A stretch of DNA of 64,000 nt from positions 15,400,695 through 15,464,694 of the forward strand of contig CAKAKS010000034.1 in NCBI GenBank assembly GCA_916700875.1, read 5' to 3'. This document shows positions 1-12,300 of the stretch, piece by piece. The DNA is from Sebastes aleutianus. Its lineage: Eukaryota > Chordata > Actinopteri > Perciformes > Sebastidae. How positions within the stretch are numbered: position 1 is the stretch's first letter; every line of letters starts with the position of its first letter. A program made the translations under genes and the position numbers. The notes below the pieces were generated by a model. It worked only from the letters and a program-made list of their open reading frames with translations. It made no database searches and was not told where the DNA came from.

Positions 1-248
1 GAGAGCTTTTTGTTTGTGTGTTTCTTCCTCCTACAAAAAGTGATTTGACTGATTCAAATGTTCAAACAACAGGAAGAGACTTCCTTTGGGTGGTGATGAA
101 TGCATGTTGCATTACATCATGCAGTCCTCTCCCAGCATTATTATTTGGGGGGCTTCAAACGAACGACACTAGATGGCAACCACGTTGAGAAGGAGAGGAA
201 CGGTGTGTGTGTGTGAGAGAGAGAGAGAGAGAAAAAGGGAGAGAGGAG
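1..248. other. Upstream flank with short GT/GA repeats
   Basis: No coding potential or recognisable promoter motif was seen. A (GT)n run at 203-214 passes directly into a (GA)n run at 214-232. This is probably proximal promoter or distal 5' UTR of xkr6, but the transcription start cannot be placed from sequence alone. Confidence 0.5.
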
Positions 249-486
249 GGGGATGAATAACGTCAGGGTGGGACAGTGGAGGGACGGTCTTGCTCATGGC
301 ATTTCAGCTTGCAGCTGGAGGAGAGAGCTGCAGAGAGAGAGGAGGAAACAACATGCGCAGCTTGGAGATGAGAATAACGTACAGGTAAAAAAAAAAAAAT
401 GTGTCGACCACAGCTGGATCCATGAGGTGAACTTGAACTTGTAGATTGCATTTTTTTGCTATACCAGGAGGGAATAGTTCTGCAGT

Positions 487-547
<61 letters not shown>

Positions 548-765
548 GGTGAGGAAAGCCAGACAAAGATGCGCTGCGTCCGTGGCGCAACTGGCGCGCA
601 ATCCATGGACCGAGTGCAGACACCTCGCTTTTAAGATTAAATGGCTCCAACTCCAACTCCACATTTCGGGGTGCAAAACAGGTGTCAGGGAAGTGTCGTC
701 ACGAACCCCGGAAGCCAGAGAAGGAGGAGGTGGTGGTGGGAACATCAAGAGAGGAGAGGGGAAAG
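249..765 (+). promoter_or_regulatory. xkr6: Putative promoter / 5' UTR of xkr6
   Basis: This stretch lies directly upstream of the xkr6 start codon and becomes GC-rich and CpG-containing from about 550. It has no obvious TATA box. It holds a pure (AG)27 tract at 491-544. At least two upstream ATGs are present: one at 605 opening a 9-codon frame that stops at 632-634, and one at 641 (T at -3, G at +4) opening an out-of-frame reading frame that runs past the xkr6 start to 1144. If transcribed, these could lower translation of the main frame. Assignment as 5' UTR is inference, because the transcription start is unknown. Confidence 0.5.
491..544 (+). repeat. (AG)27 microsatellite in the 5' leader region
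   Basis: An uninterrupted AG dinucleotide run of 54 bp lies about 220 bp upstream of the xkr6 start codon. Its purine strand is the coding strand. It is complementary to the CT-rich tract at 1429-2010 in intron 1. Confidence 0.97.
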
Positions 766-1358
766 ATGGCAGCGAAATCCGATGGTCGCGGGGTCGTCAC
801 CGGTTTCGCCCAGCTGCACAACCTGGACGAGGTGGTGGGGGGCGACGACGACAACCGGAACAGCAGCTCATTCCACATCTGCCACTGCTGCAACACCTCG
901 TCGTGCTACTGGGGCTGCCGGAGCGCCTGCCTGCATTACCTCCGTGGGAAGGGGAAAAGGAAGAAGAGGAGAGATGATGCTGATGCTGCGTTGCCACGGC
1001 CACCACCGCAGCAGGAGGAGCGCCTCTGGCTGGACTGCCTGTGGATCGTCCTGGCGCTGCTGGTCTTCTTCTGGGATGTTGGGACCGATCTGTGGCTGGC
1101 CGTCGACTACTACCACAGGCGGGAGTTCCTGTGGTCGGGCCTGACCCTGTTCTTCGTGCTGGTGCCCTCGGTGCTGGTGCAGATCCTGAGCTTCAGGTGG
1201 TTCGTGCAGGATTACACTGGAGGAGGACTGGGCTCCGTGGAGGGGCTGAGCAGCCGGAGAGCTACCACAGCCAGTCTGCAGAGAGACAGGTGCTGCCGTC
1301 TCTCCGTCTGGCTCTGGCAGACTCTCATACACATCTTTCAGCTGGGACAAGTGTGGAG
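766..1358 (+). CDS. xkr6: xkr6 exon 1 (coding): XK-related protein 6, residues 1-198
   Basis: XK-related proteins are multi-pass plasma-membrane proteins. Some relatives (XKR4, XKR8, XKR9) are caspase-activated phospholipid scramblases; scrambling by XKR6 itself is not established. The start is the ATG at 766, with a strong context (A at -3, G at +4) and the N-terminus MAAKSDG shared by XKR4, XKR6 and XKR7. XKR6-specific blocks follow: GFAQLHNLDE (residues 13-22) and the cysteine-rich HICHCCNTSSCYWGCRSAC (37-55), then a basic stretch (60-69). The first membrane segments are near 88-112 (WLDCLWIVLALLVFF) and 122-146 (LTLFFVLVPS then LSFRWFVQDY). The loop at 151-177 is shorter than in mammals. 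The exon ends ...QLGQVW plus AG of an Arg codon, followed by donor gtaaga. With exons 2 and 3 the predicted protein is 586 aa, against roughly 640 aa for human XKR6 as recalled; much of the difference is in the N-terminal low-complexity region and this loop. Paralogue (a or b) is not resolved. Confidence 0.95.
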
Positions 1359-1428
1359 GTAAGACACAACTTCCAAGTTCTGCCTTTAAAAGAGTCTAAA
1401 AACCTCCAGAGCGCAGTGTTTCTAGCTC

Positions 1429-1460
<32 letters not shown>

Positions 1461-1961
1461 GTCTCTGTCTCTCTCTCTGTCTGTCTCTCTGTCTCTCTCT
1501 CTCTCGTTCTCTCTCTCTCTCTCTGTCTCTCTATCTCTCTCTCCTTCTCTCTCTCTCTCTGTCTCTGTCTCTCTGTCTTTCTCTCTCCTTCTCTCCCTCT
1601 CTCTCTCTGTCTCTCTCTGTCTCTCTCTCCTTCTCTCTCCCTCTCTCTCTCTGTCTCTCTCTCTCTTTCTCCCTTCTCTCTCTCTGTCTCTCTCCCTCTC
1701 TCCCTCTCCTTCTCTCCCTCTCTCCTTCTCTCCCTCTCTCTCTCTCTCTCTCCCTCTCTTTCTCCCCCTCTCTCTCTCCTTCTCTCCCTCTCTCTCTCCT
1801 TCTCTCCCTCTCTCTCTCTCTCCTTCACTCTCTCCCTCTCCTTCTCTCCCTCTCTCCTTCTCTCTCTCTCTCTCTCTCCCTCTCTTTCTCCCCCTCTCTC
1901 TCTCCTTCTCTCCCTCTCTCTCTCTCTCCTTCACTCTCTCCCTCTCCTTCTCTCCCTCTCT

Positions 1962-2006
<45 letters not shown>

Positions 2007-2010
2007 ACAG
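1429..2010 (+). repeat. 580-bp CT-rich polypyrimidine tract at the start of intron 1
   Basis: This is an almost pure pyrimidine strand made of CT, CTGT, CCTT and CCCT variants, with long sub-repeats recurring (for example the similar blocks around 1740-1830 and 1860-1950). This suggests internal duplication. It begins only about 70 bp after the exon 1 donor. Long open frames across it in several registers (Ser-Leu or Arg-Glu repeats) are artefacts of the repeat. Confidence 0.97.
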
Positions 2011-2346
2011 CCTCCTAACCTCCTCTTGACTGTCACCTGGTATAACCCGTTGTTGTGTACATGACTGGGGTGAAAATCAGCACCACCAGTGGTGGTGCCA
2101 TTACGCTCGCCTCTCACACTCCACCACTGTGTGGTGTCACACATGTATTCAAATGCATTTTCAATACATATATTCAATAAGCATTTTGCACCATGCCCCT
2201 CATCCAGATGTGTCCAGATCAAAAAACTGCACAGAAATATCACACCACTGTGATTATTCCATCACAGTGCGCCATTGCGCTTGTGTGTGTGGGGAGGGAA
2301 GAGGAGCTATTTGTTCAAAGACAGACAGGTAGTATAGCCGAGAGCT

Positions 2347-2390
<44 letters not shown>

Positions 2391-3823
2391 TGTGTGTCAG
2401 CCACGGTCGCCTCGTTTCACCCTGTCTCCCTCCTCCTCCTCCCTCCGCGTCAAATACTCCAACTCTGCAACTAGAGGCCAGACGAGCATCTGTTTTCACG
2501 GCTCACAAAACTACATCTTCCCCCCACAGACATGATGTCATCGATTCCTCTGCGACGCTCGACATCTTTGGTCCCCCAAATCCCCCTTTTTTTTTGTGGC
2601 CATGCAAAATCGATGCTCAAGGTGTCTGGTGCGTAAATGTGTGGCATGTAGCTGCTGCTATACAGTAGTAGTAAAATGTGACACCGGTGCGGTGCGCGCA
2701 GCTTATCTCCTGCTCCATTTGGGGCTGTTCAGTCAGGAGCTTCTGAGCAGCAGCGAGTTGTTTTTTGGTGCAGACAGACGCAGTGGCTGGCATTTAATGG
2801 AGGGGGGGGGGGGGGGGAAGTAACGCATGACGGCTGCTCTGAGAGGACTGCCAGAGGCTGGGAAAAAAAAAAAAAAAATGTAAAACAGCAGAGACCCAGA
2901 GGATGGGGTCACATCCTGACTTTCAGCTTTTTCAGTCGACGTTTTGTTGTGTTTTTGTGCATCACATACTGACCACTGATCATCTGGTATTTGTGTTTGA
3001 CAGCTGTCTCTGCTCCTCATCAGACCAATGGATTTTCTATGACATGATTGTGTTGCATGAGAACATTTGTGCCACAGGCTAAATTACTCACATGCACGAG
3101 CTGAAACTCACTGACCTTTTTTGAAAAAAAAACCAAAATGCCACAAGCATTAAATGGGAAACCTTCTCATCCTGTTTTACCTATCCCCCCCTTTCACAAT
3201 TTAGTCTAAAAATAAGCCTCATTTCCTTTCAATGCGGCTGAAAAGAGCATCTCTTATGTTCAAGTTAAATATAGTGCACGCCGGTGCATCCCCTGTCAAG
3301 ATGGGTTTTCCCAGAATGAGACAATCCACTCTGCATTCCTCATCACCTGAAGGCTATTATATTGATCAGCTGCAGTCGTATCGCCTCACGTTTATTTACT
3401 CTGCTGTGGTTCAATTGATTACATTTGCTCATATCTGTATAGTGGGAAGAAGATGATGGAGAGTGCTGGGAACTGTTGCACATGTAGTCACTGGTTGTGT
3501 TGGTGGTTAGTGGTTGATAAATATGCATGTGTGTAACCTCTGTTGCACAAAGAAAAGACAGTTTTTTTTGTGTGTGGTGTGACTGGACAGGATGTAGCAG
3601 TGTCGGGGGGGGGGGGGGAAAGCAAAAGCACTTGAGTCATATCTAACTAGCACATTAGATGTTTGGTCATGTCTCACATCATTACTGTATGCATGCTTTG
3701 AAACCTTAATCAGTGAGCTTTGGAGGTGTTGGCAGTTGGATTGTTTCCTTTGGACAGACCTAAGTTAGCTGATTCCCCCTTTTTGTTAAGCTAAGCAAAT
3801 CTAGCTGTAGCCTTGTGCTTAAA
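2011..3823. other. Intron 1, no gene seen; simple repeats only
   Basis: Simple repeats here are (TG)20 at 2349-2388 continuing imperfectly to 2397, poly-G of 16 at 2802-2817, poly-A of 16 at 2863-2878 and poly-G at 3605-3618. No gene or recognisable transposon was seen in the remaining sequence. Confidence 0.7.
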
Positions 3824-4246
3824 GCAGCAGTGGAGCAACTATGATTAAAACTAGTTATTTTTATAAAACGGTCACTATATCCTTACAGTAGTGCATGAGA
3901 CAGGTAATCTGAAAAAAAAAATCATGGGCCTCTGTGTCCTCCGGTGCCCCATAACGGTATCTGCTAGATATCACAGACCGGAGGAAAACAACCAATCAGA
4001 GCCGAGCTGGAGCCTTGCCGTCTCTGAGCAGCTGTCAATCACTCGCGAAACTCCGATCAAACGGTCAAACTAGGCAGCGCTGATCAAATATGAATCAATA
4101 TTCTATTACTGTAGTGCCTATTTCTAACCTACAAATGTTTTCACAAACATCTTGTAGTGTACTGTTTAGCTGTAAAATTAGAAAGTTTGGGACCCATGTT
4201 GAGATCAGTTGAGGAAATACCAAGCACCGCCTACCAGCCGGAGCAA
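3824..4246 (-). mobile_element. TTAA-target MITE, family E, copy 1 (truncated)
   Basis: The left end reads TTAA followed by AGCAGCAGTGGAG, matching the terminus of the copies at 23160-23737 and 56785-57268. Shared internal text in reverse orientation includes the block around 4020-4110 (AGCTGTCAATCACTC, CGATCAAACGGTCAAACTAG) and the ACATCTTGTAGTGTACTG block near 4147. The far end is lost near the CCAGCCGGAG motif. It is non-coding. Confidence 0.75.
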
Positions 4247-5863
4247 ACTTTCTCTTTGTAGAGTACAAAACTGTGGTAGCGGCGTTCAACCGAACCGAAC
4301 TAAATCAAATTAAAAAAACAAACAAAAAAAACTAGTGCATTGCAACTTGCTTCTAAGAAACTCAAGTAAACATAATGTGTTGGTGTGTATGTTGTGACAG
4401 CACTAAGCCTGGGGCGAAGGATCATTGTCAGGCCACTGTCTCCCTTCGGACATGATCCGCCTGGTTGCTGGTTCGGGGGTTGAGGGTCAAAAGCTGCTCT
4501 TGTCAGCTTAGTGAGAGTTCACAACCTAAAAGACCCGCAGGGCTAACACTTCATATGGAGATTATTATCCACTGCGAGAGGCCAGACTGCCAATAGGTAA
4601 CATATGTTATCATGTTATATTTTTATTATGGGGCGTGAATATATACTAAACAGTGCTGTGCTTTGCCTAGGATTTAGTTCCATCATATGGTGCAATACAT
4701 TGTCTGAATTCGTCATATTATTTTGTCATCACATGGGGAATAAATGATCATTTTCAAAGACAGGATTTCAAAGCAGCTGTCAGCACTCTTTACAAGATGC
4801 TACAGTTACAGTTTGTGAAATGTTTTGCCTTCATTAATAGAAGAAAAACAAGACGAAGAGCTGACAGGAGTCAAAAACACTGCCTCATCATGTCTCATTA
4901 CTCAATCCGATTTTTCATTTCATTCAATTTGCTTCTGTCTTTCCCTCCGTGCACCTGAGGACAGAGCCGATGACAGGATCGCCGAGCTTGTTTTGCAGTT
5001 ATCTCCTTGTTAATTGTTGACAGAGCAGGGAGGATCCCTCTCCCGTCTGTAATCCCACTCTGTCACCGGCTCTCCACGGCTCTGTCATGTCGTCCTCCCT
5101 GTGAATCCCCGGCGCTGCTGCTGACGGTGTCCCCTTAAGCTTTAGAGATTCTGCTCACATACGCACTGGCTCACAGTGGATCACACATACACAGAGGTCT
5201 CCTGGCGGTACGATGGACAGCTTAATCAGTGTAAACCCAAATTAGCATCTGACTGGAAAAGAGCTGCATCCGTCTTCTGCTCCCCTCCCCAAGGAAATCC
5301 GTGTAGAAAGTTTTGGAAGCTCTTTGTTGTTGGGAAATCCCAGCAGAATTGGGCGGGTTGTTGTCATCTTTTTTCCCTTTTTAATTTGTTGGAGGTGACA
5401 GCATTGTAAAATAGGACATTTTCAGTAGCTTCTCACAAACTGAGCAATATTTCAAGACGACAGTCTTGGCAGTTACTAACTGCTGAGCAGTGTGTATTTC
5501 AACATCACAGCTCTTCTGTAGCCCTTTCAACGTGGTTACACTATAAATAACCATGATGATGTCAAAGAAGTGGATATTTAGGAGGCAGGGAGGTCTAATG
5601 AAAACTAATGGAAATGCATTATGGGAATGCATCATGGGAAATGTAGGATCCAGTATTTTTGGAGCTTGACCAATACTAGAGACTAAATGTCAGGATATCT
5701 TAGCTATCTTAGCTTTGATTTCGACTATTCGTTTTTAAAGTTGTCTCTTGTGAGTCCCTCAACTTTATGCAAGCACAATAGTAAATTGCTCGAGTGCTCC
5801 TTTACACATCTGTAAATTCTCAAAATATGAATCAGAGAATGTAATTCTAACAACACATAGTTC
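4247..5863. other. Intron 1, nothing recognised
   Basis: The stretch is AT-rich to mixed sequence. No coding potential, RNA gene or clear repeat termini were seen. Confidence 0.6.
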
Positions 5864-5873
5864 GTCTAAGACA

Positions 5874-6456
5874 GTGTGCAACTCCGGGTCTGAAAAGTGA
5901 AGCCAATGCTGAAGTGCCTTAAAGCAGGGGGCGACTCCTCTGGTTGCAAAAAGAAGTCTGATTGTATAGAAGTCTATGAGAAAATGAGCCTACTTCTCAC
6001 TTGATTTATTACCTGAGTAAACATTGAACACATCAGTTTATGGTCTCAATCGCTAGTTTCAAGTCTTCTTCAATACAGAATGGTGTTCCTTTAATAAATT
6101 ATGGTCCCATTTAGAATCAAATAGACCATAAAGCAGAGGATGCTTTAGGGCGTGGCTACCTTGTGATTGACTACCACGGCGTTGTCCGGTCTGGGAGTTG
6201 TCCGTGTTTTCGTCTTAGAACTTTAACCCTTTCACAGTGTGTTTTCAGGTCATGAAAGTGAACCTTTTTGGTCGTCTAAAAATGTCTTATTCAGCATTCA
6301 GTTGTACTTAGCTCCACCCTCTCATATGTCACTTCTGGTTGCAAAACACCATGATGGCGACGGCCAAAACGTCAAACTTGAGGCTTCAAAACGGCAGTCC
6401 ACAAACCAACGTGTGACATCACGGTGACTACGTCCACTTCTTAAATACAGTCAATG
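5874..6456 (-). repeat. Interspersed repeat family A, copy 1 (full-length, reverse)
   Basis: This copy is bounded by a perfect 10-bp direct repeat GTCTAAGACA at 5864-5873 and 6457-6466, the likely target-site duplication. Internal text matches the copies at 14352, 30256 and 60334, including GAGTCGCCCCCTGCTGG-like, TTGAAGAAGACTTG-like and CTGAAAACACACTGTGAAAGG-like blocks in reverse. It has no coding capacity. The class is unresolved: the ends show no convincing inverted repeat. Confidence 0.8.
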
Positions 6457-6466
6457 GTCTAAGACA

Positions 6467-8992
6467 ACCATATCTGTTTAACCTTTTAAACCCTGTTGCC
6501 CCATCTCAACCTGGACATCTATTGTTTCGATTAGCTAGCAGTGTAACTTGGAGAGTCGGTAAGTATCTCTTGAAGAACGGATTATAGACCACTTCTGCAG
6601 GGATCTGGGTGAAGTGGTGGTTTACTCAGTTCTTGTAGGTTCAACAGATTCAATGCATTGAACAAGACTCGGGAGCTGTCCAGAGCTGAAATTGGGACTC
6701 AATCACAGGGATAGGTTTTAATGCATTTTATTGGCAGAGTGTATTGATTTATACTGTCTCATTGGGTGTCATACAGTCCCCCAGACAAATACAACACCGT
6801 GTTGCCACACAATGAAGATGATATAGAAGATATGGGTCATGTTTTGATATTCTGAAATGAGATATGAGGCTTAATATTGTATTCAGTGCACATTTGGACT
6901 CTTGCTGTGTATAGTGAAGGGTGGAACAGACTTTGGACTGAAATGTTGACCTCGTGGGTTTGAGTTTGTATCATTTGAGTAACATTAAAATTGATAGAGT
7001 AGATAGTAGGCTTTCAGTAGGGTTACTGAATAAGTTGCTGTTGTTTTTCCAGGATGTTACATTGTGTCCACGATAGAGTGCGTGGGTTGTGTTGTTGCTT
7101 GTTTGACAGTGAAGTATAAAAACATAATATATTCCAGTTAAGTGCCAAAATGCATTGCACTTCAAAATTGCCAAACTTCCCTATGCGTAGGGGTCAAATG
7201 AGACCACAATGATAGATATTCTGATAAATACCTTCTTATTGTATTACTGAAACTGTACATTCGTCTTGTCTATCGAGGAATTCTCCAGTTCTGAAGCAGC
7301 CAAAGAAGTGGGGACTCCCCCCCCGCACCCCTCCTTGTAGAAAATGATTTAACACCACCGATCTGATGCTTGGATTATGCCTTAATCCAGAACAAGAGCG
7401 GGCGCACTACCGAGCAACACAAAGGAATCGCCTCATGGTTGACATCTGCCTCTGTTTCCCAGCCTGGTAAATATTAATACAGACTGGGAAGGAGTCAACG
7501 AAAGCCTCTCTTGGCTGGCTGGGCTGCTTGTAGTTGCCAAAAAAAGGTTTGTACACGCAGTGAGGCGAGACGTTGAGATGATACAATGCAACCAGCTGCC
7601 CTGTCAAGGAAAAAAACAGCTGACGGGGTGAAAGACGGAAGAGATGGAGGCTTGGATAAATTGGTTACAATCCATATAATTATCTATTGAGAGTTTAAAA
7701 TGGCGAGAAAATGGGAACATCTTGTTGCCTCTACAGTCGGAGTATTTTTGGAGAGAAGGAAATAACTGATAGACGGCTGGGTCTTACTGCTTATTCAGTT
7801 TGCTAGCAGAGTAAATAAGGCTGGGAATCTCCTTAAAAATCCAATTGTTTCCCATTGTTGTAAAGGCATATGAAAAGAAATGTGTGTCTCGATGTTTGCG
7901 TGCTTCATTTTAGAAGAAACACATTAAAATGCTTGAGAATACCGGTGCCTCGAATGCATTTTACTCTACAGAGAACAAAAGATGAAAAGAGCACACAGGC
8001 ACAGACAGAAAACACTTATCTTTATTAAGGTGCACATCTGACTCTGTTGTGTGTTATTTACAGACAGCACATTAAACTTCCATTGCAGCTCTGGAACGTA
8101 TCAGCGCAACGCTACTCATTTTCTCATTAGCACTGATAACAGGGGACAAACCTTTAAAGCCAGCGCTGCAAGAAAACCCCCCAATTACGTGACGGAAGAG
8201 CCGATCAAAATGCAAGAAAAGCCGGCTTTCTCCGGGAACGTACCGCAGCCGGGGGGTAAAGAGACGGAAAGACACAAATGACGCCGAAATATGTGCTTCA
8301 GTTTTTCAAGTAGCAGAGGAAGAGAGAGTGGAATCTGTAAAAAGGGGGAATTGCTGTTTTGGTTCAGTCATCAGGATTTGAGTTCAAGCTGAGTTATTGA
8401 ATTAGGGAGTATTGCTGGAAAATGTTTGATTCAGCATGCTGTATCTGTTTGAATCCAAATGTTCCACCTCTTAATAAACAGACAGATGCATTATTAAGCT
8501 ATAACAGAACGTTGTAAGTGACCTAATGTATGTAAGGGTAAATAAATGAGTAGCTAACATGTTAGCTGATTGCAATCCCGTTTCCACAAGCGATGACGCC
8601 GGCTGTTGCTGTAGAGAGCTCTTAAGTCCAGTGCATGAATGGGGATAAAGAGCCCATGATGATGCTTGATTTAACCGCCTCAGGCCTACCTCCTGAGCAA
8701 AACTATTTCAGTCAGGACCACTTTAGTCAAAGACACTTATTACATTGCAGTAATATATACATTATATTTGGCGGTATGGCTCTGCTCTGGGACCTCCCTG
8801 CCCATCCACGCGCATGCGTGGATCCACGAGCCTACGTGGTAGCATGAGGCAAGGAGAGCACTCCTCCTTGCCCTTCCATGTGCACACATGGAAAGCCAAA
8901 GGCAGGGAGAGCAGCAGCAAAGACCCCCCTGGGTGCAGAACAGAGCCGGAATCAATGACAACAGAATTGACATTGATTAAGTCATAAACATT
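6467..8992. other. Intron 1, nothing recognised
   Basis: No gene or clear mobile element was seen. Two small imperfect palindromes lie at about 8807-8822 and 8877-8892 (CCACGCGCATGCGTGG and CCATGTGCACACATGG). Confidence 0.55.
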
Positions 8993-9334
8993 TAGGGGTG
9001 GGCGACACATCGAATATAGTCGATGTATCGCGGCTTGTCCCCCGCGCGGTACAGAACGACTACATCGCGAACATCGAACACAATTTGTCATGTAATGTTT
9101 CCAAGCCAACCCTTTTTGTATGAAAGATTAAAATTGTTCCAAAGACCACTAATGAATATCAACAGAGATTTTAATGCAGACATGCTGCAGGGACTACAAG
9201 ATCATAATATTGGTGTGATTGTATGCATCAAAGGGTTAAATTGAGCATTTATGAAGTGCTTAGAGGATATTTGAAAATATTGCGATATATATCGTGTATC
9301 GCGATATTATCCTAGGCCATACCGCCCAGCCCTA
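8993..9334. mobile_element. hAT-like MITE candidate
   Basis: The termini are TAGGGGTGGGCGACAC at the left and GCCCAGCCCTA at the right, forming an imperfect inverted repeat. CGAT/ATCG-rich subterminal sequence lies just inside both ends. The TAGGG(C/G)TGGGCGA terminus is typical of teleost hAT MITEs. No clean 8-bp target duplication could be read. Confidence 0.6.
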
Positions 9335-12300
9335 GAACAGTATTAAAAGGAGGTGGTGGGGTGGAGGTGGGTTGCGAGCGGCTTGTAGAGGAAGCAGCAA
9401 CGGTAGGCCGGCTGAAGCAGCTTAAATAAGGCGCCCTGTATGAAATTGACCAATGAATGCATAGAGAGGAATCAGCTGATCTGTCAGCTGATGCATCAGC
9501 TGATTGGGCTGGCTTAAGATCAGCTGTTATCAGCTGATCGCCATCATATGAGCAGAGCTTGACATCATGGCCTGCCTGAACTAACGCTACGCTCGATATT
9601 TTGTAGTAGGAGCCCGAAGGCCCCGGTGTTACATCCTTGCCGCCTCTCAACACTGGTCAACAGACAGAGACCAGGCTGAAGGAATATTAAGCATGCGGGC
9701 AGATGGGCTACCAGACAGAGATTTGTATGCAGGTCACATACACATGTGTACGCACACATACACAAAGCGCTCCTCAGGGGAGTTGAGAGTAGCTCCTTTT
9801 TTTATATACCTCCTTATATGCAGTCTCACATCGCGGCCTCTCTCTTGCTCACGGACACACACAAACACCTTGGCAGAATTAGAAATCTCCATGTCCTGTT
9901 TCTTCAGGCGCTTAGATCAGAGCGAGGCGGTGCAGCCTGTGGACAATGAACTCCTCCCACCATCCTCCCCTGGCTCTCTCTCCTTTAACGAAAAGTCATC
10001 TCCTGCACACTTTCCCCTCAGAGCACACACATTAAAACTATTAAAAACACATCAGTGAGCCACACCAGTGCACTGGGTGACATGTTTGTTCATTATAATA
10101 AACGTGGGCACTGGAGTTTTCGTTTGATTCAATCCATAGACTGTATATGAAGATGGATGACGCGTCTCCACTTCCTCCCACTGTACAGAAGTGAAGCCAA
10201 AATATCCCGGATCATGCAGGAGCTGCCATCTTGAGATTTTAATGTTTAAAGTCTGTGCAGAAAGACACAACATCTAACCATAATACCTATATATTTATGA
10301 TCAAATTGACACATGTTCTATTACACAGACTCGTGACTGTTATGGAAAGTTAAAGTTACATCTCCTCTCTAGTACAATTCCCGATCCTCCAATTCCACGA
10401 CTACTATATACTGTATATAGTATATAATACGCCAGTAAATATTCCACTCATGAATTTTGATTCTTTTATATGTGTTTTAAAAAAGGCGGTTGCTAACAAG
10501 TGACTAAATGAGACTACTAAACGTCATCATGCCAGCACGCCTTTACAGCCTCGCCGTGTTCATGCGACCGTGGTGTAATTCGTTATCTTTTTACTTCTGG
10601 CGATTGCATTTACACTTCAAAAATCATAAAAGTGGTGTTCATTTGTGAAGATTATCTTGCTGAACAAAACGTGTAAGTATCATAAACGTTTGTTTGCCAC
10701 AGAGTTTATTTTCTGCAATAATCCAAAAACCCAATGGAAAAATCCCATAGGCTTTTTGTCGAGGGAAACCAGGGCGATGCTAACTTCCTGGTTGGCCAAC
10801 AAAAATACACCATCATCCCTGCACCACTCTATTATAGGGAAGTCAGACAGTATTGAGAGACAGATTATTGCATTGTTGGATTTGGTCTTTTCATTCAATC
10901 CTTTTAAATCAGACTCGTACTTTCCAGATCCGGAGTATTTTTCAATTAGCTTCCGTGTATGTTAACATGTTTACACTCTTCTTTTCTGCTCGCTACAGTT
11001 TGTAGCTTGCATGCTTGGGAGACTTGGCTCACGACGATGTAGGGTTTATTGACTTTGAAGTCTGTTTGTTCACTGTGGTGTGTGCCTAGTTCTGTTTGGC
11101 AATTATGTTGGCTGCATCGGTTCAATTCTCTGTCCTCCCTACAGCTGTCTATTATTGCCGTTCTCCTCTAAACAAAAAATCGAAATCTGCCGCGTTGCAA
11201 CTTTTCCTTTGAGCTCGCTCAGGAGCGCTCACGACAAAACACACCGTGCACGTCGTGTGATGTATATTTTTTCACATTAGTCCGCTGCATATTCTGCTCA
11301 GAGAAAATCATTACCTGGACCCAGAGGATATCCAGTGCGAGTTGAAACGCTCGCACACAAAAGGCTATTTTTCATCTGGAAACCCCCAGCCTAATAGTTG
11401 TGTTCCTAATATATACTCATCCTTCCCTATCTCCTGAAATAGGCAAGGCCTACACTCCCAGACGTACTATTTGAGATCATCATGTGTTCTCCCCGTACAC
11501 TCTCTCTTTCCATTAGTGCTCTTCGTAAGCTCGAGCCACCGCATTACCATCTGTTCTCGCTGCGAAGTTAACATATGTTTTTATTTTTATCCCTCCCTAT
11601 CACTTACACCTATTAATGTTCTTAGGCTCCTCATAAAGCCTTTTATCCTCCTTCATCCATCCTGGAAGGAGACACCACACTGGGTGTTCCTCTGTGCTGT
11701 CTTATCCTCTCCTCATTTGATGTAGTTAGAGGGATCGGGCTTTCTGCACTGCTCAAATGCTGTGTCCCTTACCACTAGTTAAAGTCATCATGCTCCCTCC
11801 CTCCCCTCCATCTTTCTCTGTATATCTATGCCTCTCTCCCTGTGTTGCCTTCACATAAAGCTGCACTTGACCTCCATTTTTGTCAAGGAAATTGGAGCAT
11901 CTGGCTCCTGCCCCATTACAACTCAACACCTCCTCCCTCCCTCCCTCCCATATCCTGCCATACCACCCATCTTTTTACTCCCTACAGAGCCCATTTCCAG
12001 ATCTCCCACGTTCCGTCGTCCTTCTTCACTTCTGCTTCCTCTTTCTGACAAAACGTCTCATTTCTACGGGGAAACTGTTACACCTCGGTTCATGAGTCAA
12101 CCTGTGGCTTAATGGCTCTCCTCTCACACTGCATGCCATTCATTTGGATTTGCAGCTTTTCACAGGCACTTATTTATGGTCTGTTGAAAAGACTTCACAC
12201 AATAAGGCAAATCAATACAGAATGCTGCAAAAGAGAGAGGTTATAACCAACATTTGAAGGGTCTTTAAAAGTGCGTTAAATAGGATTTTGATATGACCAC

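Noticed and set aside
682..765. N-terminal extension of XKR6 from 682
   Set aside because: The codon at 682 is GTG, not ATG, and the conserved family N-terminus MAAKSDG starts at 766.
1041..2018. A 325-codon plus-strand frame and long minus-strand Arg-Glu frames
   Set aside because: The first part is an out-of-frame shadow of xkr6 exon 1 and the rest is the CT-rich repeat translated as Ser-Leu or Arg-Glu runs.
2349..2397. CRISPR-like or other structured array
   Set aside because: Repetition here and elsewhere is ordinary dinucleotide microsatellite without spacers.
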